This document shows positions 49,902 through 58,815 of a DNA stretch of 59,660 bases, one piece after another; the stretch's first letter is position 1, and the number at the start of each line of letters is the position of its first letter. The stretch spans positions 1 to 59,660 of the forward strand of contig NZ_CAJYVU010000013.1 in assembly GCF_913778135.1 (NCBI RefSeq), written 5' to 3'. A program made the position numbers and the translations under genes. A model generated the notes under the pieces. The model did not search any database. It was not told where the DNA came from and saw only the letters and a list, made by a program, of their open reading frames with translations. The stretch is from an uncultured Sphingomonas sp. (GTDB taxonomy: Bacteria > Pseudomonadota > Alphaproteobacteria > Sphingomonadales > Sphingomonadaceae).

Positions 49902-51026
49902 ATGCGCTCGATCTCGAAACTGCCTCTGGCACGCGGCGTCGCCGCCGCCGCGCTGCTCACGGCTTCCGCCGGCGTAGTCGCGCAATCGCCACGCTCGGTC
50001 AGCGCTCCGCCACCTCCGCCGCCGCCCGCGACCAGCATACAGCCGCCGAAGGCCGCACCCGACATGCAGATGGTGCTGGATGCCATGGCGGGTCTCGGCG
50101 GTAAGCCGATCGAGACGCTGACCCCGGCGGAGGCACGGATGCAGCCGTCGGCGGCGGACGGCGCAAAGGCGGCAATGGCGAAGAAGGGCATGTCGACCGC
50201 GCCCGACGCCTCGGTCACGACGCAGGATGTGCCTTACGGCAGCGACCCGAAGCAGTTCGCGCGCATCTACAAGCCCGCAAACGCGCCCGCAGGTGGCACG
50301 CCAATGCCGGTCGTGGTCTATTATCACGGCGGTGGCTGGGTGATCGCCGATGTCGCGACCTATGATGCGGCACCACGCGCGATGTCGAAGGCACTGAACG
50401 CAATCGTTGTGTCGGTCGAATACCGCCATGCACCCGAATTCAAGTTCCCAGCACAGCACGAAGATGCGGCCGCTGCCTATCGCTGGACACTGGCGAACGC
50501 GGCGAGTTCGGGCGGCGACCCGATGAAGATCGCGGTGGCAGGCGAAAGTGCTGGCGGCAATCTGGCGGTCGCGACTGCTATCTACGCGCGCGACAATGGC
50601 CTGACCGCTCCGCGCCACGTCGTCTCGGTTTATCCGATCGCCAATAGCAGCATGACGCTGCCATCGCGCATAGACTCGGCAAACGCCAAGCCGCTCAACG
50701 CCGCGATGCTCAAGTGGTTCGGGTATTACTATCAGAGCAGCGCTGCCGACGCGCAGGACCCACGCCTGAACCTGGTGTCGGCCAATTTGCGCGGCCTCCC
50801 GCCCACCACAATCATCAACGCGCAGATCGATCCGCTGCGCTCGGATGGTGAGACGCTGGCAGCCGCGATGCGCAAGGCGGGCGACAAGGTCGAGCAAAAG
50901 ACTTTCCCCGGCGTCACGCACGAGTTCTTTGGCATGGCGAAGGTCGTTCACGGCGCGAAGGAAGCGAACGATCTCGCGGTCGCGCGGCTGAAGGCGGCAT
51001 TCGCCGCTCCCGCGGCACGTCGCTGA
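49902..51026 (+). CDS. Secreted alpha/beta hydrolase, HSL family esterase
   Basis: 374 residues, AGGAGG site before ATG. A signal peptide ends near GVVAQSP, followed by a proline-rich linker (SAPPPPPPPATS). The HSL-type motifs are YYHGGGWVIAD (oxyanion), VSVEYRHAPE, and VAGESAGGNLAVATA (Ser), then NAQIDPLRSDGE (Asp) and GVTHEFFGM (His). All catalytic residues are present. It lies directly upstream of two catalase-like genes and divergent from the Crp/Fnr regulator. Substrate unknown; probably small acyl esters in the periplasm. Confidence 0.92.
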   Translation: MRSISKLPLARGVAAAALLTASAGVVAQSPRSVSAPPPPPPPATSIQPPKAAPDMQMVLDAMAGLGGKPIETLTPAEARMQPSAADGAKAAMAKKGMSTAPDASVTTQDVPYGSDPKQFARIYKPANAPAGGTPMPVVVYYHGGGWVIADVATYDAAPRAMSKALNAIVVSVEYRHAPEFKFPAQHEDAAAAYRWTLANAASSGGDPMKIAVAGESAGGNLAVATAIYARDNGLTAPRHVVSVYPIANSSMTLPSRIDSANAKPLNAAMLKWFGYYYQSSAADAQDPRLNLVSANLRGLPPTTIINAQIDPLRSDGETLAAAMRKAGDKVEQKTFPGVTHEFFGMAKVVHGAKEANDLAVARLKAAFAAPAARR

Positions 51027-51082
51027 ACGTCACGGCGGCGGCATCGCGCCGCCGCCAATTCTTTTCGATAGGACCCATCATC

Positions 51083-52165
51083 ATGGCTCAAGCACCTGTT
51101 CGCTACTCGCCAGACATTGAGGACGTGAAGTCCGACGAGGAGGAGACGATCGCGAAGCTGAACGAGACGTTCGACACTATCCTCGAAAAGACCGCCGAGG
51201 ATTACGGCCACACGGTCCGATCGGTGCACGCCAAGGCGCACGGGTTCCTCGAAGGCACGCTCACCATCCACGGCGACCTTCCAGCTGAGCTCGCGCAGGG
51301 CATGTTTGCGACGCCGGGTGACCACAATATCGTGATGCGGTTCTCGACCAACGCGGGCGACATCCTGCCCGACACGATCAGCCTGCCGCGCGGCCTTGCG
51401 TTGAAGGTGATGGATGTCGAAGGCGATCGCTTGCCGGGTGCTGACGGACACACGCAAGACTTCTTGATGGTCAACGGCCCGGTCTTTCAGAACAAGACCG
51501 CCGATCAGTTCCTCAGCAACCTTAAGCTGCTGGCCGGCACGACCGACAGGCTGGAAGGCACCAAGGAGGCGATGTCGAAGGTGCTGCGCGGCGTGAACAC
51601 CGTCCTGAGCGCAGTCGGGATCGAGAGCCCCAAGGTGCAGACGCTCGGCGGCGCGCCCAACACCGATCCGCTGGGCGAGACATATTTCAGCGTCACGCCA
51701 TTCCGTTACGGTGACTATGTCGCGAAGTTTGCGGTCTTTCCTGTATCCAAGGACCTAACCGACCAGACAGACACGACAGTCGATGCCAGCACGCGCCCGG
51801 ATGCGTTGCGCGACGTGATCCGGACGGAAACTCAGGTGCTCGACATGGAATGGGAGTTGCACGTCCAGCTGTGTCGCGACCTAAAGAAGCAGCCGATCGA
51901 GGATCCCACCACTGAATGGAAGCAGGAAGAAGCGACGTTCCAGAGAGTCGCAACCATTCGCGCGGCCAAGCAGGACAGCCTGAGCGATGACAAGTTCCAG
52001 CACATCAACGAGGAGATGCGCTTCTCTATCTGGACGGGCCTCGCCGCGCACCAGCCACTCGGCAACATCAATCGTGCGCGCAATGAAACCTATCGTCATT
52101 CTGCGAACTTTCGTGCTCGCGTGAACGGTTGCCTTTTTCACGAACCGGTCGGCGCAGAAGCGTAA
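51083..52165 (+). CDS. Catalase-family (y4iL-like) heme protein, copy 1
   Basis: 360 residues, no signal peptide. It belongs to the short catalase-related branch (y4iL-like), about 150 residues shorter than true catalases. HAKAHGFLEGTLTIHGDLP contains the distal-His-type segment (VHAKAHG), and RFSTNAGDILPDTISLPRGLALKV and DFLMVNGPVF match the catalase core. The proximal ligand region near YRHSANFRAR is diverged from the R-x-x-x-Y pattern of catalases, so peroxide turnover is uncertain; a peroxidase or lipid-peroxide role is possible. It has a homologous gene immediately downstream. Confidence 0.85.
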   Translation: MAQAPVRYSPDIEDVKSDEEETIAKLNETFDTILEKTAEDYGHTVRSVHAKAHGFLEGTLTIHGDLPAELAQGMFATPGDHNIVMRFSTNAGDILPDTISLPRGLALKVMDVEGDRLPGADGHTQDFLMVNGPVFQNKTADQFLSNLKLLAGTTDRLEGTKEAMSKVLRGVNTVLSAVGIESPKVQTLGGAPNTDPLGETYFSVTPFRYGDYVAKFAVFPVSKDLTDQTDTTVDASTRPDALRDVIRTETQVLDMEWELHVQLCRDLKKQPIEDPTTEWKQEEATFQRVATIRAAKQDSLSDDKFQHINEEMRFSIWTGLAAHQPLGNINRARNETYRHSANFRARVNGCLFHEPVGAEA

Positions 52166-52198
52166 GACGAGCAATCATCAAAGATGGGAGCGGGTGCA

Positions 52199-53284
52199 AT
52201 GACCTACCTACGCTACAGCGACGACATCGAGACGCGCGAACCGGATGAGCAGGAAAGCATCGACGGCATCATCAAGGGTATGACTCAGGAGAGTCAGACG
52301 GTGGAGAAGCGTGATGGTCACGCTGTCCGCGCCAGTCATGCCAAGAGCACTGCTTGTGTAACTGGCACGCTGACGATCGCCGCCGATCTGCCGCCCGAGC
52401 TCGCGCAAGGGTTGTTCGCCAATCCCGGTACCTTCGACGTTGCCGTCCGCTTCGCGCAAGGGCCGGGAGAGAAGCTCGGCGACCGCGTGTCGACGCACCG
52501 CGGCATGTCGATCAAGGTCTTCGGCGTCGAGGGCGAGAAGCTGCCCGGTCATGATGCGCCGACGCAGGACTTCGTGCTGGCAAGCGGCACGACGTTTCCG
52601 GCGGGCACCGCCGCGGGGTTCCTGTCTCAGGCCAAGAAGATCGGCGTGACCGTGCCAATGCCCGAAGGCGTGAAGAGCGCGGCGGCATCGATCGCGCGCA
52701 ATATCAACAAGGTGCTGAACGCGGTCGGCGCTGGCCCGAGCCCGACGCTCGACTTCTACGGTCACCCATTTAGCCATCCGCTCGCCGAGTCCTACTTCAG
52801 CCAGTGTCCGATCCGCTTCGGCGACCATGTGGCGAAGATCGGCACATTCCCGGTCGCGCCGGAGCAGCAGACTCTGACCGACTGGCGGCTCGATCCGCAC
52901 GAGGACGAGGACGGCTTTCGTCACGCCGCGGTCAGTTACTTCGGCGGCAGTGACGCAGTGTTCGACCTGCGTGCGCAGCTGTGGACCGACGCGGACACGC
53001 AGCCGATTGAGGATACATCGGTCGACTGGCCGACGAACGAGAGCGCGTATCGCACAGTCGCGACGATCAGATTACCCCGGCAAGCCGCATATGGCCCCGA
53101 GCGGGTGCGTTATTTCGACGAGGTAATAACCTTCCGTCCGGCAAACAGCCTGACGGTGCACCGCCCGCTTGGCGGCATCATGCGCGCGCGCATGCAGGTC
53201 TACCAAGCGCTCAGCAACTTTCGCCACCGCGAGAACGGCATTGCGGCGGCGAATACCGGCAGAGTGAACGACATTCCGGCCTAA
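52199..53284 (+). CDS. Catalase-family (y4iL-like) heme protein, copy 2
   Basis: 361 residues from ATG 52199 (GGGAG upstream; ATG 52184 is the alternative). Clearly paralogous to the gene 33 bases upstream: SHAKSTACVTGTLTIAADLP, RFAQGPGEKLGDRVSTHRGM and a PIRFGDHVAKIGTFPV segment align with it, but overall identity is low. Tandem duplication followed by divergence suggests a heterodimer or different peroxide substrates. The pair follows a secreted esterase and precedes a yellow/MRJP-type protein. Confidence 0.83.
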   Translation: MTYLRYSDDIETREPDEQESIDGIIKGMTQESQTVEKRDGHAVRASHAKSTACVTGTLTIAADLPPELAQGLFANPGTFDVAVRFAQGPGEKLGDRVSTHRGMSIKVFGVEGEKLPGHDAPTQDFVLASGTTFPAGTAAGFLSQAKKIGVTVPMPEGVKSAAASIARNINKVLNAVGAGPSPTLDFYGHPFSHPLAESYFSQCPIRFGDHVAKIGTFPVAPEQQTLTDWRLDPHEDEDGFRHAAVSYFGGSDAVFDLRAQLWTDADTQPIEDTSVDWPTNESAYRTVATIRLPRQAAYGPERVRYFDEVITFRPANSLTVHRPLGGIMRARMQVYQALSNFRHRENGIAAANTGRVNDIPA

Positions 53285-53407
53285 ACCCGACTCTGCATGG
53301 ATCGCGCTCAACCGGTGCTTCCATCACGCCCGTTGCACCCAAAGCGATCTCTCGCGTTTCCCTATCAACAGACGCGCATCACGCGCAGTTCGGAATTGGA
53401 GACAATC

Positions 53408-54520
53408 ATGCGCTCGAAGATCCGCTTCCTTGCTTCCCTCGCGCTTGCCAGCACGCTGCTCGGCGCCGGCACAATCACCTATGCCCAAGCGAGCGCGGGA
53501 GAGCTCAAGCAGGAAGCCCAGTTCGACCATCAGGCAACCGGGGTCGCAGTCACCGCCGATGGTCGACGCTTCGTCAACTTCCCGCGGTGGACGGACGATG
53601 CGCCGATCTCGGTTGCCGAGGTGATGAAGGACGGCACGCTGCGCCCCTACCCGGACGCAAAGTGGAACAGCTGGCGCAACGCGCGCAGCAGCGAGCTGCC
53701 CGTCAGCGACTATTTCGTCTGCGTCCAGTCGATCGTCCCGGACGGCAAGGGCAATCTGTGGGTGGTCGACCCTGGCGCACCGGGCAACGAGAAGATCCTC
53801 GAAGGCGCGCCCAAGCTAGTCAAGATCGATCTCAGGACCAATCGCGTGACAAAGGTCATCCCCGTGCCCGGTGACGTGGCGCTGCAAGGCACCTACCTCA
53901 ACGACATCCGCTTCTCCCCCGATGGTAAGACAGGCTACATCACCGACAGCGGCACGCGCGGCGCGATCATCGTCGTCGATCTGGAAAGCGGCCGGTCGTT
54001 CCGCACGCTCGACGGTCACCCCTCCACGCAGATCGACAAGACGGTCAAGATCACGCTCGATGGCCGTCCGCTGGTCCGCCCCGATGGACGCCAGCCTGCC
54101 TTCGCCGCCGACGGCATCGCCATCTCGAACGATGGTCGCGCGCTCTATTGGCAGGCGCTGACCGGCAAGACGCTCTACTCGATCGACACCGCGCTGCTGC
54201 GCGATGGCGTCAGCGAGGCGCAGCGCGGTGCGGGCGTCCGCACCGTTGCGCAGACGCAGGTTGCCGACGGTTTGTGGATGAGCAAGGCGGGCACGCTCTA
54301 CATCACCTCACCGACCGATTATTCGATCAAGCGGCTGAACGGCAGCTCCGTGCAGAACGTCCTGACCGACCGCCGCTTGCGCTGGCCCGACACCTTTTCG
54401 GAAGGCAGCAATGGCCGCATCTACGTTACCGCCAGCCACATCCAGGATACGAACTGGTTCAAGCCCGGCGCCCCAGCATCAATCCGCACAGAACTCTTCT
54501 CGTTCGCCGGTGTTCGTTAA
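53408..54520 (+). CDS. Secreted yellow/MRJP-family beta-propeller protein
   Basis: 370 residues from ATG 53408 with TGGAG seven bases upstream. A signal peptide ends near TITYAQ. The sequence matches the major royal jelly/yellow family: VTADGRRFVNFPRW, WNSWRNARSSELPVSDYFVC, GNLWVVDPGAP, LNDIRFSPDGKTGYITDSG and GRALYWQALTGKTLYSI. Eukaryotic yellow proteins include dopachrome-converting enzymes; bacterial members are thought to be lactonases or similar six-blade propellers. It lies downstream of the catalase-like pair and may act on an oxidised product, which is inference. Confidence 0.88.
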   Translation: MRSKIRFLASLALASTLLGAGTITYAQASAGELKQEAQFDHQATGVAVTADGRRFVNFPRWTDDAPISVAEVMKDGTLRPYPDAKWNSWRNARSSELPVSDYFVCVQSIVPDGKGNLWVVDPGAPGNEKILEGAPKLVKIDLRTNRVTKVIPVPGDVALQGTYLNDIRFSPDGKTGYITDSGTRGAIIVVDLESGRSFRTLDGHPSTQIDKTVKITLDGRPLVRPDGRQPAFAADGIAISNDGRALYWQALTGKTLYSIDTALLRDGVSEAQRGAGVRTVAQTQVADGLWMSKAGTLYITSPTDYSIKRLNGSSVQNVLTDRRLRWPDTFSEGSNGRIYVTASHIQDTNWFKPGAPASIRTELFSFAGVR

Positions 54521-54521
54521 C

Positions 54522-54992
54522 ATGGCTCACGTGAACACCAAACGCTGGGTCGGCGCGCTCGCGGGAGGGCTCGTAGCCGGCCTCGGCATCACGGCGCTGC
54601 TAATCTCAGGGGAGCGCAAGTCGGGCGAACCGTCCGAACTGGCGAAGCTGGAACGCGCAGCGGCGGACAAACTCGGGCTCGACACGCCGCCTGCCGACCA
54701 GCTGCCGTCCGCAGGCGAACAGGCGTTCATTCAAGGTGGACATCTGGTTCTTGGGCTACTTGCCGCCGCGGCCTACGCCGCTGTAACCGACGAGGACACG
54801 CCGGTAGTTGCGGGAGGGCTGGCATTTGGCGCGGCCTTCTATGTGGCGATGCACTGGTTGATTGGGCCTGCGCTTGGAGTGAAGCAGCCCGAGTGGCGCG
54901 TCGATCGCGCGACGTTGGCCATGCACACGATCAATCATCTAGTCTTCGGACTTACCACCGCCGCAACGTCGCGGACCGCCCAGCATGCATGA
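54522..54992 (+). CDS. DUF1440 (YagU-like) membrane protein
   Basis: 156 residues, starting one base after the MRJP gene's stop. Hydrophobic segments at about 10-28, 65-85, 90-110 and 130-148 suggest four membrane helices; GALAGGLVAGLGITALLISG and ALGVKQPEWRVDRATLAMHT are typical of the DUF1440/YagU group of inner-membrane proteins of unknown function. Lack of its own ribosome site suggests translation coupled to the upstream gene. Confidence 0.7.
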   Translation: MAHVNTKRWVGALAGGLVAGLGITALLISGERKSGEPSELAKLERAAADKLGLDTPPADQLPSAGEQAFIQGGHLVLGLLAAAAYAAVTDEDTPVVAGGLAFGAAFYVAMHWLIGPALGVKQPEWRVDRATLAMHTINHLVFGLTTAATSRTAQHA

Positions 54993-55396
54993 TACGGAGC
55001 TAGCGACGATTGCTGGCAGCCCACTAAGCGGTATCTTTGCCAAAGGACAGCCTGAAGACGTTGATGCGCCATAGCAATCGCGGCGCATGACAGCAGGTGT
55101 ATATTTGGCTGCGTGCACGGGCTGGTAACGTGTTTGAAAGACTGATCGATCGGTTGGCAGGTCAGAGCGCGATAAAACGCGAGCTCCAAACGGCACGCTG
55201 GCTGCCAGCCGCGGCAAATGGTTTTGGCAAATTACGCGGGCGAGAAGCACTGCATGGACAATGCGGCCTTTCCGATTAGGCCATGCCACGTGAACGGATG
55301 GCTGAAGTTGGGAACTGCGATGTTTCCAGTAAATGGCCGAATATGGGTCCTCGTTATCGCGTGCCGGCGCGCCCTATTAGCAATCTCCGCCAGCAT
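54993..55396. other. 404-base gap, no gene recognised
   Basis: No convincing gene, hairpin or repeat was found between the DUF1440 gene and the end of the PNPOx-like gene. A 60-residue GTG frame at 55097-55279 has weak coding character and no clear ribosome site, and is not called. Confidence 0.4.
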
Positions 55397-56020
55397 TCAA
55401 CGCTTCTTTATATTTTGAGCCTGCAGTCGTTCAATTTCATCTTCGAGTGCTGCAATCCGTGCGTGGAGGGGTGCTGCGGCTTCGGCGATTTCGGCCTGAG
55501 TGAACCGGGGCGTGATGTGCTGCGGGCAATTCCAGTCGAACGTCTCCAGTCGCAACACCATCGCGCGCTCGACCCGCGCCTTGTAGCCCGGCAACGCCAG
55601 CCGGGCCGCAAGATCGGTGTTGCTTGTCAGATCGCGGGCCTCGACATGCGCAAGGATCTTGAGCCGCCGTCGGCGAGGATAGTCCATCAGGATCAGCGAG
55701 GCCCGGTCGTCGGCGCTGACATTCCCGACGCTCAGATACTGGCGATTGCCGCTGAAATCGGCGAAGCCCAATGTGCGATCGTCGAGCACATGCAGGAACC
55801 CGGCAGGCCCGCCGCGATGCTGAACATAGGGCCAGCCACTCTCGCTCACCGTCGCCATATAAAAGCTGTCGCGCTCCGCGATGAAGGCCGCCTCTGCGTC
55901 TGTGAAGCGGTCGAAGGCGCGATCGCCACGAAACCCCTCCCAATAATCGAGGCTGCCGTTCGCCGCCTGCGCTGCCTTGACCGCGGGCGTGGCTGCAAGG
56001 TCGAGAAATCCGTAAGCCAT
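55397..56020 (-). CDS. Pyridoxamine-5'-phosphate-oxidase-like (split-barrel) protein
   Basis: 207 residues, flavin-binding split-barrel fold of the PNPOx-like group. The core has FYMATVSESGWPYVQHRGGP, GFADFSGNRQYLSVGNVSAD and ASLILMDYPRRRRLKILAHV, typical of family members encoded with oxidoreductases. A C-terminal helical tail with LHARIAALEDEIERLQAQN looks like a short coiled coil. It is encoded downstream of the epoxide-hydrolase-like gene on the same strand (53-base gap). Probably an FMN- or F420-independent reductase or chaperone of unknown substrate. Confidence 0.85.
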   Translation of the reverse strand: MAYGFLDLAATPAVKAAQAANGSLDYWEGFRGDRAFDRFTDAEAAFIAERDSFYMATVSESGWPYVQHRGGPAGFLHVLDDRTLGFADFSGNRQYLSVGNVSADDRASLILMDYPRRRRLKILAHVEARDLTSNTDLAARLALPGYKARVERAMVLRLETFDWNCPQHITPRFTQAEIAEAAAPLHARIAALEDEIERLQAQNIKKR

Positions 56021-56073
56021 ATTCGCTCTCCTTGGGAGAGACCGGGCGTCGTAGCGGCGCCAGGCCGGTTCGA

Positions 56074-57057
56074 TCAGCGGCGCGCCGACGTGCGGCCCAA
56101 GAAGTCGCGGATCAGCGGCACCATCTCGTCGAGCCGATCCTCCAGTGCGAAATGCCCCGAGTCGATCAGGTGCAGTTCCGCCCCAGGATTGTCGCGCAGA
56201 TAGGCCTTCGCGCCCGACGCGGGGAAAATGTCATCATTGGCGCCCCAGACGATCAGCGTCGGCGGCTTGCGGCGCCGAAAGAAGTCTTGGAATTGCGTAT
56301 ACATGGCGACGTTCGTTCGATAGTCGTAGAACAAGTCGAGTTGGATCTCGTCATTGCCCGGCCGATCAAGCAGCGCCTGATCATGCTGCCACGTGTCAGG
56401 GTCGAGCCGGCTTGGATCGCGCACGCCGTTCACATATTGCCACCTGGTCAATTCAGGCGTCAGCACCTTGCGTAAATCATTGCGGTTGTCAGGCGTGGGA
56501 TCGGCCCAGAGCGCTTCGACCGGCTTCCAGAAATCTTGGATGCCCTCCTTATAGGCGTTGCCGTTCTGCACGATCAGCCCGGTGCCACGGTCGGGATGAC
56601 GAAGCGCAAGCCGCAGTCCCACCGGCGCGCCGTAGTCCTGGATGTAGAGGGTATAGCGCAACACCCCGATCTGGGCGAGCAGCGCCTCGGTGACGTCGGT
56701 CAGGTGCCCGAATGTGTAGGCAAAGGCCTTGTGGTCTGGCGCGCTCGAATGGCCAAACCCCGGATAGTCGGGTGCGATGACGTGATAGCGGTCGGCGAGC
56801 GCAGGGATCAGGTTGCGGTACTGGAAGGACGAACTCGGAAAGCCGTGCAGGAGGAGGACCGTCGGCGCATCCTTCGGACCGGCTTCACGGTAGAAGATGT
56901 CGAGCCCCTCGACCTTCGCGGTGCGATAGTGGATGACGGGGAGGGCAGGCGCCCCGGCCTGCGGGGCCGGAGCGGCGTGGCCGGTGGTCGGCATGCTGAA
57001 AGCGAGAGATGCGGCAGTCAGGGCCGTTGCGATGGCAGCGGGGGCGGTCTTCATCAT
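56074..57057 (-). CDS. Secreted haloalkane dehalogenase/epoxide hydrolase-like protein
   Basis: 327 residues; ATG 57057 follows GAGGA at seven bases. A signal peptide precedes GHAAPAPQAG. Features: LLLHGFPSSSFQYRNLIPAL (HGxP oxyanion), VIAPDYPGFGHSSAP, and YIQDYGAPVGLRLAL, where the nucleophile is Asp, as in dehalogenases and epoxide hydrolases; LIDSGHFALED supplies the His. A cap domain lies between about 165 and 240. Divergent from a LysR regulator. Whether it dehalogenates, opens epoxides or hydrolyses esters cannot be told. Confidence 0.9.
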   Translation of the reverse strand: MMKTAPAAIATALTAASLAFSMPTTGHAAPAPQAGAPALPVIHYRTAKVEGLDIFYREAGPKDAPTVLLLHGFPSSSFQYRNLIPALADRYHVIAPDYPGFGHSSAPDHKAFAYTFGHLTDVTEALLAQIGVLRYTLYIQDYGAPVGLRLALRHPDRGTGLIVQNGNAYKEGIQDFWKPVEALWADPTPDNRNDLRKVLTPELTRWQYVNGVRDPSRLDPDTWQHDQALLDRPGNDEIQLDLFYDYRTNVAMYTQFQDFFRRRKPPTLIVWGANDDIFPASGAKAYLRDNPGAELHLIDSGHFALEDRLDEMVPLIRDFLGRTSARR

Positions 57058-57183
57058 GATCGGTGTCCTCGTGGCAATCTCGATGACGAGGATGTGGCCC
57101 ATTTTGGTAGTGAGGATAATCAGCCGGTTTCGCACTTCATTATTGCGACAAATGCCAGCAATCCTGCGACAGAGGACGACCCG

Positions 57184-58071
57184 TTGGATCAGCTGAAAAC
57201 CTTACGCACGTTCATCAGCGTGGCTGACCATGCCAGCTTTGCCGAGGCCGGGCGGCGTCTCAACATGTCGCCGACTGCCGTGACGCGCACCATCGCGGCA
57301 TTAGAGGCGAGCCTCGGCGTGCAGTTGCTGATGCGGACGACGCGTAGCGTCCGGTTGACCGACGAGGGCGCGGCCTTTCTGGAGCGTACGCGAGCGGGGG
57401 TGAGCGAGATCGACCAGGCGCTCGCCATCGCGCAAGGGAGCCGGGGCGAACCGAGCGGATTGCTGACCGTAACGGCGCCGGTGGTGTTCGGGCGGCTGCA
57501 TATCCTGCCGGTGGTGACCGAGCTTTTGCAGTCGCACCCGGATCTTCGTGTACGCCTGCTGCTGCTCGACCGCGTCGTGCACATGGTCGAGGAGGGCGTA
57601 GATGTCGCCGTGCGCATCGCGGATCTGCCGGACAGCGCGCTGCACATGGTGCGTATCGGCGAAGTGCGTCGCCTGTTGAGTGCTAGTCCGGCCTATCTTG
57701 AACGTCACGGCGTTCCGTCGACCCTCGCCGACCTGGAACGGCACCAGATGATCGCCATCGAAGACGAATTGGGACCGCAGCGAGGATGGGCGACGTCGCC
57801 CGGTCAGCGCCCGAGCCACATTCCCCGGCTAACGGTCAACAGCGTCGACGCCGCCATCGCGGCCGCCATCGCCGGTGCGGGCATCGTGCGCACCTTGTCC
57901 TATCAGGTGGCCGAGGCGATCGTGGCAGGGCGCCTCCAACAGGTATTGGCAGGCGAATCCCCACAGACCCTGCCGGTGTCGCTGCTGTTCCAGGCGGGGC
58001 GACGCGATCAGACGAACATAAGGGCGTTTGTCGAGGTCGCACGGCGTCAGATCGGTCGCGCCCGGCTATAA
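57184..58071 (+). CDS. LysR-family transcriptional regulator
   Basis: 295 residues from TTG 57184 (GAGGA eight bases upstream). An HTH domain is seen in LKTLRTFISVADHASFAEAG and NMSPTAVTRTIAALEASLG, then the effector domain (GLLTVTAPVVFGRLHILPVV and VDVAVRIADLPDSALHMVRI), in the CrgA/LTTR group. Divergent from the epoxide-hydrolase-like gene, with a gap of about 125 bases, and convergent with an SDR gene. It probably regulates the neighbouring hydrolase and may control the SDR genes. Confidence 0.9.
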   Translation: MDQLKTLRTFISVADHASFAEAGRRLNMSPTAVTRTIAALEASLGVQLLMRTTRSVRLTDEGAAFLERTRAGVSEIDQALAIAQGSRGEPSGLLTVTAPVVFGRLHILPVVTELLQSHPDLRVRLLLLDRVVHMVEEGVDVAVRIADLPDSALHMVRIGEVRRLLSASPAYLERHGVPSTLADLERHQMIAIEDELGPQRGWATSPGQRPSHIPRLTVNSVDAAIAAAIAGAGIVRTLSYQVAEAIVAGRLQQVLAGESPQTLPVSLLFQAGRRDQTNIRAFVEVARRQIGRARL

Positions 58072-58103
58072 TCAATCCTTATCGATGATCGCCGCTTGCC
58101 TCG

Positions 58104-58790
58104 TCACCACGGTAAGGTCTTGTTGAAGCGATCGACATAGCGAAGCCCGGCTTTGCCGCGATTGGCCTCAATCATGTCGACGACAAGCGGAATGCTCTCC
58201 TCGATCGAAAGGGACGCGCCGCTGCCGCCCATGTCGGTCCGCACCCAGCCGGGGGCGACGAGGAGAAGCGTGTGGCCGTCGTTCGCATGCTTGGCGGCAT
58301 ATCCCTTCATCAGCATGTTGAGCGCGGCCTTGCTTGATGCGTAAAGCTGCCATCCGCCGTTCGCATTGGCGATGCTGCCGAGTTCGGACGTCATGATGGC
58401 AATGGTCCCGCCCTCCGGAACCAGGTCATGCAGGGCCTCGGCCGCGCGGACAGGCGAGAAGGCGTTGGTCAGCATCATGTCGAGGAAGTCGTCCTCGCTG
58501 GCGGTAGCGGGGCTCGCTTCGATCGAACGGGCGATGCCAGCGTTAATGAAAAGCACGTCGAGGCGGCGATCGCGCAGCCGGTCATACAAGGCGTACACGC
58601 CGTCCCCGTCGTTGATGTCGACGGTTTCGACGTCGAGCTGTCCCGGATGTCGCTCGCTCAGGCGGTCGAGCGCGTCGGACGCGCCGCGTGCGGTGGCGAT
58701 GACGTGCCATCCCCGCCCAAGCCATTCCTCGGCAAGCGCAAAGCCTAGGCCTCGGGAAGCACCCAGGATAAGAACGGTCTGTTGGGTCAT
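58104..58790 (-). CDS. Short-chain dehydrogenase/reductase
   Basis: 228 residues from ATG 58790, GGAGAAGATC upstream. Classical Rossmann SDR: cofactor motif LILGASRGLGFALAEEW, LFINAGIARSI, the catalytic Ser region MTSELGSIAN, and YASSKAAL with the catalytic Tyr and Lys, then PGWVRTDMGG. Lies 25 bases after the other SDR gene, same strand. Probably NAD(P)H-dependent; substrate unknown. Confidence 0.92.
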   Translation of the reverse strand: MTQQTVLILGASRGLGFALAEEWLGRGWHVIATARGASDALDRLSERHPGQLDVETVDINDGDGVYALYDRLRDRRLDVLFINAGIARSIEASPATASEDDFLDMMLTNAFSPVRAAEALHDLVPEGGTIAIMTSELGSIANANGGWQLYASSKAALNMLMKGYAAKHANDGHTLLLVAPGWVRTDMGGSGASLSIEESIPLVVDMIEANRGKAGLRYVDRFNKTLPW

Positions 58791-58815
58791 GATCTTCTCC
58801 AATGTTGCTTTGCGG

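Noticed and set aside
55097-55279. 60-residue GTG frame in the gap before the PNPOx-like gene
   Set aside because: No ribosome site, weak third-position signal and no recognisable family.
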